From assembly GCA_002748735.1 (NCBI GenBank), contig PDTC01000021.1, positions 1 through 57,985 on the forward strand: a stretch of DNA of 57,985 bases, written 5' to 3'. The translations under genes and the position numbers were made by a program. The notes under the pieces were generated by a model, which was not told the DNA's origin, ran no database searches, and was given only the letters and a program-made list of their open reading frames with translations. Source of the stretch: Desulfobulbus propionicus (GTDB lineage Bacteria; Desulfobacterota; Desulfobulbia; Desulfobulbales; Desulfobulbaceae). Each line of letters starts with the position of its first letter. The first letter of the stretch is position 1. This document shows, piece by piece, positions 9,310 through 17,502 of the stretch.

Positions 9310-11079
9310 ATGACCGCCCTTCTTCTGCTCCGACGTTTCCCTATACTCTCCTGTCTGCTTGTAGGAGCATTCCTCTTTGGCTGTGCTCCTCCCAAAAAAA
9401 TCACCCCTCCTTACAAAGAGCGGTACAGCAAAGCATTGCCAGGACAACAACATGACAACAGAGCCACAGACATAAAAAAAACGCAACCGCCCCCCCCCCC
9501 GACACCTCCTGTTACTGTTGACCCAGCCCTGCTCCTCCCTGTCATGACCATGGTCGATGACCGTATCTATGCCTATGAAAAGAAGATGCAGGAGTGGGAG
9601 CGCGTTGTCAGTGAAGACAAGCTTCACCACACTGACCAGGAGCAGCGGAACCGCATTGATCGGTGCCGTCAGCAGTTGCAGGAAGTGCTGATGGAGTATA
9701 CTGCTCTGCATCGGCGGCTGTTGCAAAAGGAAAGCCTACCTGCAGCTCAGCTTCTCGCCGAGGATTCCCTGTTGCCGCTGAGCAGTGCTGACATCGCCTA
9801 TCTCGAAAGCGGCTGCAGGGAATTTCGGACCAATCTGGAAACCTCAACCCTTGCTGCTGCCTCGGCACAAGGTAACATGCTCGACCAGGAAAAGGAGATC
9901 AATGCGGCGAGTGTGCTTGGCAACTGGGGGCAGGTTATTGAGCGGTATCAGGCCCTGCCGTTGAATCCCGGAGAGAAGCCCTCGTTTGCAACGACCTATC
10001 AGTATGGCCAGGCGTTGTTACACACTGGCAGAGAAGCCGAGGCCAGGAATGTTTTCATTGGGCTGCTTGATGATATCCGCCGCAAGGATCAAGCGTTGTG
10101 GGAATTCCGGCTGTTGCAGTTGATCGGTGATCTGGAGTTTGGCCTCGAACTCTATGAGCAGGCGAAAAGGCAGTACGCTGAGCTTGACCGTTCCTACAAG
10201 GCGCTCGGCGAGACCCAGGAGTGGGCCAAACAGCAACGGCAGGCCCTAGATATAGCATATACCCAGAAAACAGAGGTCAACGATTATGCGGCATTTCTCA
10301 AGGGATATCTGGCATATGACCCCTCCAGAGACGGATACCGCGTTGTAGAAAAAGGAGAGGCATTTATCGCAAAGTATCCTTATTCACCGGTGGCTTCCAA
10401 CGCTGAACAGCTGATCAAACGAGCCAGGATTGATGCGGCCAAATGGCTGGAAGAGTCGATTGCGCAGGTCGATCTCCTCGCCGCCGAGGGGCGTTACCGC
10501 GAAGCACTTTTGCAGATCGAACAGATTCCGTTGGACATTCTCCCCAGAGAACAGCAGGAAATGCTCAGGCGTAAGACAGGTGAACTGACCACGGCTGAGG
10601 CTATTTCCATTGAGACTGAGCAACTGGCCGAGCAACAGGCCCTGGAGGGACGCTGGAACACGGCCATGGTTCACCTTGAAAACAAGGAGTATGATCTTGC
10701 CATCGAAGGTTTTACGGGGATGTCGGGTACCTCCTATGAGCAACAGGCTCAGGAGAAGATCCTTGAGGCAACAGAGCTTGCCGCCAGTGAGGATCGTCGT
10801 CGCGCCGCCGAACTCTTTGTCCGTGCCAGCCACAGTCCTGATCTGGAAACCAAGAAAAAACTGCTTTTTGCTTCGAGACAGCTGGTACAGGATATCCTTG
10901 TGAAATACCCGCAATCGGAGTTAATTGAAAAAGTTACCAGAAACCTAACCCGTATTGAAGAGGAGATCAACAGGCTGGATCCAGCCCTGCTGATGACGCC
11001 GACCACTCTTGAAGGCGTACCGGCGGCAGGCGCAACAGGTACCACCGACAGAGGGAGTGGCACACTTCAAGCCAACTGA
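9310..11079 (+). CDS. TPR-like outer-membrane lipoprotein, uncharacterised
   Basis: The ATG at 9310 opens a clear lipoprotein signal (FLFGC lipobox near residue 25), giving 589 residues; the frame is open further upstream but that part has no signal. A proline-rich linker at about 57-68 is encoded by a run of 11 C. The rest is helical and repeat-like, with YQYGQALLHTGREAEARNVF and LEFGLELYEQAKRQYAELD resembling tetratricopeptide helices, and AFIAKYPYSPVASNAEQLI resembling BamD/YbgF-style repeats. The C-terminus is Thr/Gly/Ala-rich. The next gene starts 31 bases downstream, so the two are probably co-transcribed. A scaffold for an envelope complex is the best inference; I do not recognise a named family. 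Confidence 0.75.
   Translation: MTALLLLRRFPILSCLLVGAFLFGCAPPKKITPPYKERYSKALPGQQHDNRATDIKKTQPPPPPTPPVTVDPALLLPVMTMVDDRIYAYEKKMQEWERVVSEDKLHHTDQEQRNRIDRCRQQLQEVLMEYTALHRRLLQKESLPAAQLLAEDSLLPLSSADIAYLESGCREFRTNLETSTLAAASAQGNMLDQEKEINAASVLGNWGQVIERYQALPLNPGEKPSFATTYQYGQALLHTGREAEARNVFIGLLDDIRRKDQALWEFRLLQLIGDLEFGLELYEQAKRQYAELDRSYKALGETQEWAKQQRQALDIAYTQKTEVNDYAAFLKGYLAYDPSRDGYRVVEKGEAFIAKYPYSPVASNAEQLIKRARIDAAKWLEESIAQVDLLAAEGRYREALLQIEQIPLDILPREQQEMLRRKTGELTTAEAISIETEQLAEQQALEGRWNTAMVHLENKEYDLAIEGFTGMSGTSYEQQAQEKILEATELAASEDRRRAAELFVRASHSPDLETKKKLLFASRQLVQDILVKYPQSELIEKVTRNLTRIEEEINRLDPALLMTPTTLEGVPAAGATGTTDRGSGTLQAN
9490..9500 (+). repeat. poly-C tract of 11 in coding sequence
   Basis: Eleven consecutive C residues encode part of the proline linker just after the lipoprotein signal of the gene starting at 9310. 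A homopolymer of this length early in an exported-protein gene is the classical form of a slipped-strand switch. With 11 C the frame is open; 10 or 12 would end or alter it. It may also simply encode proline or be prone to sequencing error. Confidence 0.6.
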
Positions 11080-11110
11080 ACTATTGAGAGGAGAAACAGG
11101 GAGCCCCGAA

Positions 11111-11947
11111 ATGGAGAACAAAAAAAACAAGATCATTGCTGCCTTAGCGGCCCTGCTTATCATCGGTTCGATCTGGGGGGCGACAGGACATCGTCGTGCC
11201 ACAAACATGAAGGCGGAGGTTGCAACACTGAAGACCGAGCAGGAGCAGGTCTCAGCTCAGGCTGTGCAGGCTGCGGAAACCGAGGCTCAGCTGCAAAAGT
11301 CCCTGGAAACTAAAGAGGGGCAGTTGGTAAAGGCCAAGGAAGAACTGGTTGGACTACGTAAGGCGACCAAGGGCCTGGAAGCGGCACTCTCCGAGCGTGA
11401 TGCCCGCATTCAGATGTTGGCGGAACAGATCGAGGTACTACAAGGCAAGGGACAGGTTGATGCGGACAGGGTCGCTGAACTGCAAGCAAAGCTTGATGCT
11501 ACGGCAATGGAAGAGGCGGCCACCAGGGAAGAAATGAACAACCTCGTCGAAGCCGATACTCAACTGCAGAATGCCCTTGCGGAAAATAACAAGGTTATCG
11601 ACCAGCTGGAAAAAGAGATTGCAGCAAATCTCGAGCAACTGGCATCAACCCGTGAAGAGTTTGCCCTGCTCTCCGGAAAGATGGAAGCCGCCCAGGCCCA
11701 GATTCTTGGGCTGGAAAAGATTGTCGAGGAAAAAGAAGCCCTCCTTGAAGAGACCAACGATGAGCTCGACAAGGTCAAAACCAACACGGACGTGTTGCTT
11801 GGGGAGATCACCGACCAGCAGGATGCTCTGCAGGAAATGTCTGTCGAAAATGGAGAGCTGGTGAAAAGTCTTGCTGACAAGAATGAGGAGATCGCTGCCT
11901 TACAGGAGCAGCTGATGCAGACTCCTGTGCAGCCTACCCAACAGTAA
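11111..11947 (+). CDS. single-pass membrane coiled-coil protein, uncharacterised
   Basis: The protein has 278 residues with an N-terminal membrane segment (IIAALAALLIIGSIWGA, about 7-24) followed almost entirely by heptad-like coiled coil rich in E, K, Q, A and L, ending in a short PVQPTQQ tail. The ATG at 11111 is chosen because AGGGAG lies 8-10 bases before it; the open frame begins earlier, inside the preceding gene. No catalytic motif is seen. Position and spacing (31 bases after the TPR lipoprotein) and the hairpin terminator at 11991 suggest a two-gene envelope unit. It could be an inner-membrane partner reaching toward the lipoprotein, but nothing in the sequence proves this. Confidence 0.75.
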   Translation: MENKKNKIIAALAALLIIGSIWGATGHRRATNMKAEVATLKTEQEQVSAQAVQAAETEAQLQKSLETKEGQLVKAKEELVGLRKATKGLEAALSERDARIQMLAEQIEVLQGKGQVDADRVAELQAKLDATAMEEAATREEMNNLVEADTQLQNALAENNKVIDQLEKEIAANLEQLASTREEFALLSGKMEAAQAQILGLEKIVEEKEALLEETNDELDKVKTNTDVLLGEITDQQDALQEMSVENGELVKSLADKNEEIAALQEQLMQTPVQPTQQ

Positions 11948-11990
11948 CCACCTGATACTCTTTTTGTTGAGCGTTTTGGTGACTGTCTCT

Positions 11991-12022
11991 GCCCGGCCTT
12001 GTGCCGGGCCTTTTCTTTTCTG
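11991..12022 (+). terminator. rho-independent terminator after the coiled-coil gene
   Basis: GCCCGGC and GCCGGGC form a 7-bp G/C stem around a short CTTGT loop, followed by CCTTTTCTTTT. It lies 44 bases after the stop at 11947 and before the GTG of the next gene. Confidence 0.85.
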
Positions 12023-12095
12023 CTGGGCAATGAACAGCGCTTACCTCTCCTGCTCGTGCCGGGAGTTCCCTTGCGCCAAGTGATGAGGTACTCCT

Positions 12096-12617
12096 GTGAC
12101 CGAATGGATTAACGGTGTGTGGGAGGCGACTGCCGTCAATCCCCATATCTGGGGAATGACCCTGGCGCTACCACTGCTCATTATCGGCCTGGCCGGGACA
12201 GTACTCCCTGTCCTGCCGGGAACCCTGATACTTGTCAGCGGCTTTGTGGTGTATGGCCTGGTCGCCGGCTTTGACGAGCTGGGGGTAAGATTCTGGCTGA
12301 TGCAGGCAATCCTTGTCAGCTTGAGTTATCTCCTGGATTTTCTCGCCACTGCATTCGGTGTCAAGGTTTGGGGTGGTTCCAGAGCGGCCATGTGGGGCGC
12401 CCTCCTCGGTTCACTGATGATTTTTGTCCTCGGGCCGCTGGGATTGATTGTCGGCCCCTTTGCCGGTGCTGTCCTTGGTGAACTGCTCATGGGAGCCCAG
12501 ATGCATCAAGCCTTGCGTTCGGGTTTTGGCTCTTTTGTTGGGTTTCTCGGCGGCGCCATGGCTAAGATATTAATCGGCTGTGTTATGGTCGGGCTTTTTT
12601 TGTTCCGCCTCGGGTAA
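12096..12617 (+). CDS. DUF456 family membrane protein
   Basis: This 173-residue protein is almost wholly hydrophobic, with about four to five membrane segments. It carries the DUF456 hallmark LAGTVLPVLPGTLILVSGF near residues 35-53 and the glycine-rich GPLGLIVGPFAGAVLGEL in the second half. The start is GTG at 12096, preceded by GATGAGG at about 8-13 bases. No function has been assigned to the family that I can name. It follows a terminator and so is probably transcribed on its own. The next recognisable gene is over 400 bases away. Confidence 0.88.
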   Translation: MTEWINGVWEATAVNPHIWGMTLALPLLIIGLAGTVLPVLPGTLILVSGFVVYGLVAGFDELGVRFWLMQAILVSLSYLLDFLATAFGVKVWGGSRAAMWGALLGSLMIFVLGPLGLIVGPFAGAVLGELLMGAQMHQALRSGFGSFVGFLGGAMAKILIGCVMVGLFLFRLG

Positions 12618-13058
12618 AGGAGATCTGTTTTCACCTCTCATCCTATCACAACAGCCAAGAGCCATACTGACAAGATTGGTTGCGAACTCTGGGCTTGCCA
12701 GGGCCACTCAAGATTACCCTTGAACTCTCGACGGGATTGTTCGTTTCATCCCTGGCCCTGGTGCAAAGCGATTATCTTCTCTTTGCAGACATCAAGGTTG
12801 GTCAACCAGCCGCCAACGGTGACCGCTGGCACAAAAGACTGTCCGTTGCGGTCAGCCTTTTTATTGGATCAGGCAAACTGTTGTGGTAGAGGTGAAAAAC
12901 TTGCCTTCATCTGCAGAGCAAATCGATATACGCTAGTCTTTTGCTGCTTTTTTTAATTCATTTGGACGAAAAGGCTGAAGGTCGAGCGATACAGATCACA
13001 GCGAGTTTATTCAGTGTCTCTCTGGTCAATTCCCCTGATAGTAGACAAAAAGAATCCC
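12618..13058. other. intergenic region, no gene recognised
   Basis: Two short overlapping open frames (12680-12889 and 12720-12956) have no ribosome-binding site, no recognisable motif and unnatural composition; I do not call them. A 9-bp inverted pair (CCAGGGCCA at 12698, TGGCCCTGG at 12753) is separated by 46 bases and is not terminator-like. Base composition becomes more A/T-rich toward 13058, where the islet begins. Confidence 0.5.
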
Positions 13059-13259
13059 ATGAAAAAAAATAACAACCTCAATAATGCTCCTTCACCTGAG
13101 GAAATTCTTCAACTATTCTTCGGGGATCTTTTCCCGTTATCGTCCGTAGCTATGAAGGGGCTATATTATGCGGAGATGGCCCAAGATATGGAGATAATTT
13201 CCAAAAAACATAAACAAGCCTGCAGTAGAGAGCTACCTGCCTACAGGGTAAAATTTTAA
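13059..13259 (+). CDS. small hypothetical protein (66 aa) ahead of the CapK-like ligase
   Basis: The ATG at 13059 gives a 66-residue protein beginning MKKNNNLNN and ending in PAYRVKF; an in-frame start 45 bases upstream exists but lacks a ribosome-binding site. It contains a PSPEEILQLFFGDLFP stretch that looks like an amphipathic helix, two-thirds polar residues, one Cys near the C-terminus, and no signal peptide or membrane segment. It ends 33 bases before the ligase gene, so both are probably one transcription unit. The coding sequence is A/T-rich like the ligase. I do not recognise the family. It may be a small partner or substrate of the ligase, a carrier-like protein (though no DSL phosphopantetheine site is present), or not a gene. 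Confidence 0.5.
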   Translation: MKKNNNLNNAPSPEEILQLFFGDLFPLSSVAMKGLYYAEMAQDMEIISKKHKQACSRELPAYRVKF

Positions 13260-13292
13260 CCTTTTTCAAGAACGACAACCTCAGGTTTCCTT

Positions 13293-14639
13293 ATGAAATT
13301 TGCACCGATACGGCGATCCTTGGTAGAGCCCCTCTACTCTATTTTGACGTTAAGCCCAAAAATAACTTATTGGAAAGAACTTGAACAATCGCAATTTTTT
13401 TCTACAAAACAACTTCGTACCATTCAAGTAAATCGTCTGAAAAGCCTCCTTAATTTTGTGTGGTCACAAAACAATTTTTACAAGCAGCGTATGAAAGAGG
13501 CAGGACTGACTCCTGCTGATATCGGCAGTATCGAAGATCTCCAGCTACTTCCCATACTTACCAAAGCAGAGATACAAGCGCATCCTGAAATACTGCTAAG
13601 TCAGGGATATACTGTTTCAACCTTACAGCAAGCCAAGACAGGAGGATCCACAGGTACTTCACTACAGTTGTTCTTTACAGAAGAATGCAGTGAATTGCGC
13701 AATGCCTGCGCTCGACGTCATGATTGCTGGACAGGCTGGCGCCCAGGCGAGCCAATTGCTGCCTGCTGGGGCAACCCTAAACTTCCACAGGCAATAAAAG
13801 ACAAGGTAAAAAACATCCTTCTTCAGCCATATTTTTATCTGGACACGATGCAGGTGGATGACGAGACGATAAGAGCATTTGCCAGAAAATGGCAAGAAAT
13901 CAGGCCAACGCTTCTCTATGGTCACGCTCACTCGATTTTCTTGCTCGCCCAGTATCTTAACACCCTGAAAATTACCCTACCGGCCCCCAAAGGAATTCTT
14001 TCCACATCAATGATGTTAATTCCTTCTGAACGAAAGTTAATCGAAGAGACTTTCGGGCTCCGTGTCACTGACCGCTATGGTTGCGAAGAGGTAAGTCTTA
14101 TTGGGAGTGAATGTGAAAGGCATAATGGCATGCATCTAAACGTTGAGCATCTCGTTATTGAATTTATTGATGAAAAAAACAAGCCTGTCGCCCCGGGCAC
14201 ACCCGGACGAATAATTGTCACCGATCTTCAGAATCGTGCTATGCCATTTATTCGTTACAGCGTTGAGGATGTAGGTGTACCTTCTAACAGGCAGTGTCCG
14301 TGCGGACGAGGATTACCATTAATGGAACAGGTTACCGGCCGGGTCGCTGACTTCCTCATTAAAGACGATGGTTCAAGAGTTGCCGGTGTTTCGTTGATTG
14401 AAAATACATTGACAAAGATACCAGGGATCATGCAGATGCAAATCATCCAAAATGATATTCGGCGCTTTGTACTGAAAATCGTCCCCGACGCACATTTTTC
14501 CCAAAGTACAGTTGATAAGCTGCGAAAATATTTTTCTCAATTATTTGGAACAAATGTCGAGTTTCACATCGAGCAGGTTACCAAAATTCAACCTGAAGCC
14601 AATGGAAAGTACCGTTTTTCTATTTGTCGGCTACCATAA
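13293..14639 (+). CDS. phenylacetate-CoA ligase / CapK-like adenylate-forming enzyme
   Basis: This adenylate-forming (ANL superfamily) enzyme has 448 residues, the usual size for the PaaK/CapK/F390-synthetase group. The ATP-binding loop TGGSTGTSLQ is at about residue 116; the DRYGCEEVSLIGSEC block and the Asn/Asp motif region RYSVEDVG follow, and a Cys-rich CPCGRGLP lies near the hinge. Such enzymes activate aryl or acyl acids as adenylates. CapK-like versions occur in polysaccharide or quorum-type clusters, but no sugar genes adjoin here. The gene is markedly A/T-richer than its neighbours and is followed by an IS3 relic, so acquisition by transfer is likely. The substrate cannot be told from sequence. 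The 66-aa ORF lies 33 bases upstream. Confidence 0.85.
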   Translation: MKFAPIRRSLVEPLYSILTLSPKITYWKELEQSQFFSTKQLRTIQVNRLKSLLNFVWSQNNFYKQRMKEAGLTPADIGSIEDLQLLPILTKAEIQAHPEILLSQGYTVSTLQQAKTGGSTGTSLQLFFTEECSELRNACARRHDCWTGWRPGEPIAACWGNPKLPQAIKDKVKNILLQPYFYLDTMQVDDETIRAFARKWQEIRPTLLYGHAHSIFLLAQYLNTLKITLPAPKGILSTSMMLIPSERKLIEETFGLRVTDRYGCEEVSLIGSECERHNGMHLNVEHLVIEFIDEKNKPVAPGTPGRIIVTDLQNRAMPFIRYSVEDVGVPSNRQCPCGRGLPLMEQVTGRVADFLIKDDGSRVAGVSLIENTLTKIPGIMQMQIIQNDIRRFVLKIVPDAHFSQSTVDKLRKYFSQLFGTNVEFHIEQVTKIQPEANGKYRFSICRLP

Positions 14640-14759
14640 AGTAAGTCTCTTGTAAGCAATCAACGTAACTTGCCAAGAACTCTCCAGGTGAGACGATGTT
14701 TGGCTGTAGAATTAAATTTCACCTCACCGAGAGGGCCCCTCTGAAACCCGCCTCGCGAA

Positions 14760-14914
14760 TCAGACTTGTTCAAGACCGACTAATTGAGCGGTACTCTCGT
14801 CTTTGCTAATGGCCTCGAAGGCTGGGCTGTATTTTCTGGACTTTTGCTGCATGTCAGCTCCTTTTTTACGCTGACTTATCGCCTGGTACCTTGTCCAGTT
14901 TTTCAGGACCACCA
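14760..14914 (-). pseudogene. IS3-family orfA remnant with probable terminal repeat
   Basis: On the minus strand an ATG at 14852 with AGGAG before it opens MQQKSRKYSPAF, a typical start of IS3-family OrfA. The frame then loses the expected KAKVALEA block and stops at 14760 after 30 codons. Upstream, 14889-14914 reads (minus strand) GGTCCTGAAAAACTGGACAA, which resembles an IS3-group end. No orfB or second end is present. This is a decayed left end only. Confidence 0.65.
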
Positions 14915-14979
14915 CCGATCTTTCACACGCATGGGGTGAAAGGAGGTCAAACAGGGATGTGACCGAAGACAACGGCAAC

Positions 14980-15020
14980 AAAAAAACGCCGCAACCCCTT
15001 ACAGGTTGCGGCGTTAAAAA
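14980..15020 (-). terminator. terminator of the glycolysis/secG/tRNA-Leu operon
   Basis: AACGCCGCAACC and GGTTGCGGCGTT form a 12-bp stem around a 6-base loop. On the minus strand it is followed by a run of T, 30 bases past the tRNA 3' end. It ends the leftward operon and is also stable on the plus strand. Confidence 0.9.
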
Positions 15021-15050
15021 CTTTACGAAGTCTTCTAAAAACTACAAAAA

Positions 15051-15136
15051 TGGTGCCGAAGGCGAGACTCGAACTCGCACGGCCGTGGGCCACTACCCCC
15101 TCAAGATAGCGTGTCTACCAGTTCCACCACTTCGGC
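15051..15136 (-). tRNA. leuU: tRNA-Leu (anticodon GAG)
   Basis: This 86-base tRNA has a long class II variable arm. The acceptor stem GCCGAAG pairs with CTTCGGC, the discriminator is A, and CCA is encoded. The anticodon loop TTGAGGG between CTATC and GGTAG gives GAG, reading CUC and CUU leucine codons. The T-arm reads GTTCGAGTC. It is the last gene of the leftward operon, 18 bases after secG, as in other proteobacteria where secG precedes a leucine tRNA. Confidence 0.97.
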
Positions 15137-15154
15137 ACAATACTGTTGACGTCG

Positions 15155-15517
15155 TTATTGTTTCGGTTTCGCCTCCTGGGCTGACGGTTCTGCTGCCTCA
15201 GCGGCGGGAGTAGGCGTGGTCGCCGCCGGTTCCGCCGAGTTTTCCGCTGGCTGCTCGATGACAACATCACGCATGACCGATCCTGTACTCTTATGGGCGG
15301 CAATATATGCCAGGCTGATGGAGGTCACCATAAAAACGATTGCTGAAGCCGTCGTGATCTTATTGAGCAACGGTACAGGGCCTTCGGTACCAAACAATGA
15401 CTGGCTTGAACCACCAAAGCTCGCACCAATATCAGCACCCTTGCCATGCTGCAGTAAAACAATGCCTATCAGAAACAGGCAAACCAGCACGTGAACGATA
15501 ATCAGTAAATTGGTCAT
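15155..15517 (-). CDS. secG: preprotein translocase subunit SecG
   Basis: SecG is the small inner-membrane subunit of the SecYEG channel and assists SecA-driven export. The 120 residues have two membrane segments (about 3-21 and 53-72) flanking the conserved LLQHGKGADIGASFGG and SLFGTEG loop. The C-terminal ~45 residues are a low-complexity Ala/Pro/Glu/Thr tail, commonly seen in proteobacterial SecG. Its start overlaps the end of tpiA by four bases (ATGA), so translation is probably coupled. It is followed by tRNA-Leu. Confidence 0.95.
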   Translation of the reverse strand: MTNLLIIVHVLVCLFLIGIVLLQHGKGADIGASFGGSSQSLFGTEGPVPLLNKITTASAIVFMVTSISLAYIAAHKSTGSVMRDVVIEQPAENSAEPAATTPTPAAEAAEPSAQEAKPKQ

Positions 15518-16269
15518 GAAAAATGGATAATCCGGTCAAAAGACTCAGGTTGTAACGCTGCACCGCCTACCAGGGCACCATCAATATCCGGCTGCGCCAT
15601 GAGGCTGTCAACATTATCTGGTTTAACCGAGCCACCATACAGTATTCTTATTTGCTCAGCAACACTTTTATCATAGATTCTTGCCAGCAGTTCTCTCAAG
15701 AAAACATGTACCTCCTGAGCCTGCTCCTTTGTCGCGGTCTTACCGGTCCCAATAGCCCATACAGGCTCATAGGCGACAACCATCGTACCAGCCTGTGCAG
15801 CGCTCACTTCAGAGAAACCTGCGCGTAACTGCTTTTCCAGCACAATAAAGGTGTCTCCTGTCTCCCTGTCGTCGAGCGTCTCACCGAGGCAGAAAACCGG
15901 GACAAGGCCAAACGCCAGCGCCCCTCTCACTCTCTGGTTGACCAGCTGGTCATCTTCTCCGAAGATGGACCGGCGCTCGGAGTGACCGACAATGGCCATC
16001 ACCGCTCCCGCTTCTTTGAGCATAACCGGGCTGATCTCACCGGTGAATGCGCCCTGCTCTTCCCATGCAACATTTTGCGCAGCAATTTGCACAGACGACG
16101 CCCTTACAGCCTCAGCCACAGTCGACAATGCTGTAAACGCCGGCGCGATCATAACGTCCCGGTCCGGGCAGTCAGCACTGCTGTTGGCAACGGCCCGCCC
16201 CAGTTCCACAGCCTCTGCGAGGGTCAGGTGCATCTTCCAGTTTCCCGCAATCAACGGTCTTCTTGCCAT
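15514..16269 (-). CDS. tpiA: triose-phosphate isomerase
   Basis: This enzyme interconverts dihydroxyacetone phosphate and glyceraldehyde 3-phosphate. The 251 residues match the family length. It has the N-terminal AGNWKMH with the catalytic Lys, GHSERR with the catalytic His, VAYEPVWAIGTGKTA with the catalytic Glu, and the phosphate loop LYGGSVKPDN and GALVGGAAL. It lies 54 bases after pgk and overlaps secG by four bases. All active-site residues are present, so it should be functional. Confidence 0.98.
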   Translation of the reverse strand: MARRPLIAGNWKMHLTLAEAVELGRAVANSSADCPDRDVMIAPAFTALSTVAEAVRASSVQIAAQNVAWEEQGAFTGEISPVMLKEAGAVMAIVGHSERRSIFGEDDQLVNQRVRGALAFGLVPVFCLGETLDDRETGDTFIVLEKQLRAGFSEVSAAQAGTMVVAYEPVWAIGTGKTATKEQAQEVHVFLRELLARIYDKSVAEQIRILYGGSVKPDNVDSLMAQPDIDGALVGGAALQPESFDRIIHFS

Positions 16270-16323
16270 CGTTTACTCCCTGTCAGGTATCTTGAATTCA
16301 ACAACAAACTTTTTTGGCTATCC

Positions 16324-17502
16324 TCAACGTAATGCTGTAACACCGGGCAGTTCCCTGCCTTCCATCAACATCAAAAAGGCGCCTCCACCAGTAGACATGT
16401 ACGAGATGAAATCCGCCTCACCAAATTTTTGGACGGCAGCGTTGGAATCACCGCCACCCGTAATACTCAAGGCATGACTGGTGGCTATTGCATGGGCCAT
16501 CGCCATGGTGCCACGGGCAAAGGGGTCCATTTCAAAAGCACCCATGGGCCCGTTCCAGACGATGGTACGTGCACCGGCCAAGGCCTCAGTGAAAAGCAGC
16601 GCCGAAGCCGGACCGATATCTAAAGCCAGCCAGCCGGGAGGGATATCCTGGACGGTTACCCGGCGGCAGACCGCATCGACGGAAAAACTCTCCGCAGCAA
16701 TCACGTCCACCGGCAGGTGAACCTTCACTTCCCGTTCCCGGGCAAGTTTCAGCAGGTCAGCAGCGGTTTCCAGCAGGTCATCCTCCACCAGAGATCCACC
16801 GACGTCAACCCCCTGACTCTTGAGAAAGGTATTCGCCATGGCCCCGCCGATAATAAGCCGGTCCACCCGTGCCAGCATGTTCTTCAGCGCTCCCAGCTTA
16901 CTTGAAACCTTTGCGCCGCCGACAACAGCGACCAGGGGTCGCACAGGGTGGGCAACGGAACGGTGAAACATATCCAACTCCTTTTCGAGGAGCAGCCCTG
17001 CTGCTCTTACAGGGACCAGCGCGGCCACGCCCACCACTGAGGCGTGACAACGGTGGGCAACGGCAAAAGCATCATTGACATACACATCGGCAAGTTCGGC
17101 AAGCGCTCCGGCAAACTCCGGATCATTGCTGGTCTCTTCTCCATGAAAACGAAGGTTCTCCAGCACCAGCACCTGCCCGTCCTCCAGGGCGTTCACCATG
17201 GCAAGCGTCGGCGCGCCAATACAATCCGGAGCCATCTGCACGGGTCGACCGAGTATCTCGCCAAGATATGCAGCCACTGGGGCCAGGGAAAACTTCTCCA
17301 GCCGCTGTCCCTTGGGCCGTCCCATGTGCGAACAAAGCACTACCCGGGCTTGGTGTTCCAGGAGGTACTCCAGAGTGGGAAGGGCGGTGCGGATCCGCAG
17401 GTCATCGGTGATCCGGCCAGCATCGTCCATAGGGACATTGAAATCCACTCTGACGAGCACCCGTTGTCCAGTAACTGGTATTTCACGAAGTAATTTCATC
17501 AC
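16324..17502 (-). CDS. pgk: phosphoglycerate kinase
   Basis: Pgk transfers phosphate between 1,3-bisphosphoglycerate and ADP. The 392 residues match the family. Motifs include VRVDFNVPMDD, the substrate-binding SHMGRPKG, VLVLENLRFHGEE, VVGGAKVSSKLGAL and the C-terminal nucleotide loop ITGGGDSNAAVQKFG. The start overlaps the end of rimI by four bases and has GGAGATTCGTG before it; two adjacent ATG codons make the exact start ambiguous by one codon. Confidence 0.98.
   Translation of the reverse strand: MMKLLREIPVTGQRVLVRVDFNVPMDDAGRITDDLRIRTALPTLEYLLEHQARVVLCSHMGRPKGQRLEKFSLAPVAAYLGEILGRPVQMAPDCIGAPTLAMVNALEDGQVLVLENLRFHGEETSNDPEFAGALAELADVYVNDAFAVAHRCHASVVGVAALVPVRAAGLLLEKELDMFHRSVAHPVRPLVAVVGGAKVSSKLGALKNMLARVDRLIIGGAMANTFLKSQGVDVGGSLVEDDLLETAADLLKLAREREVKVHLPVDVIAAESFSVDAVCRRVTVQDIPPGWLALDIGPASALLFTEALAGARTIVWNGPMGAFEMDPFARGTMAMAHAIATSHALSITGGGDSNAAVQKFGEADFISYMSTGGGAFLMLMEGRELPGVTALR

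Noticed and set aside
12698-12761. CCAGGGCCA/TGGCCCTGG inverted pair
   Set aside because: The 46-base separation and lack of a T run or neighbouring gene end make it a likely coincidence.
12680-12956. Two overlapping short open frames in the 12618-13058 gap
   Set aside because: No ribosome-binding site, no recognisable motif and odd composition; they look like chance frames.
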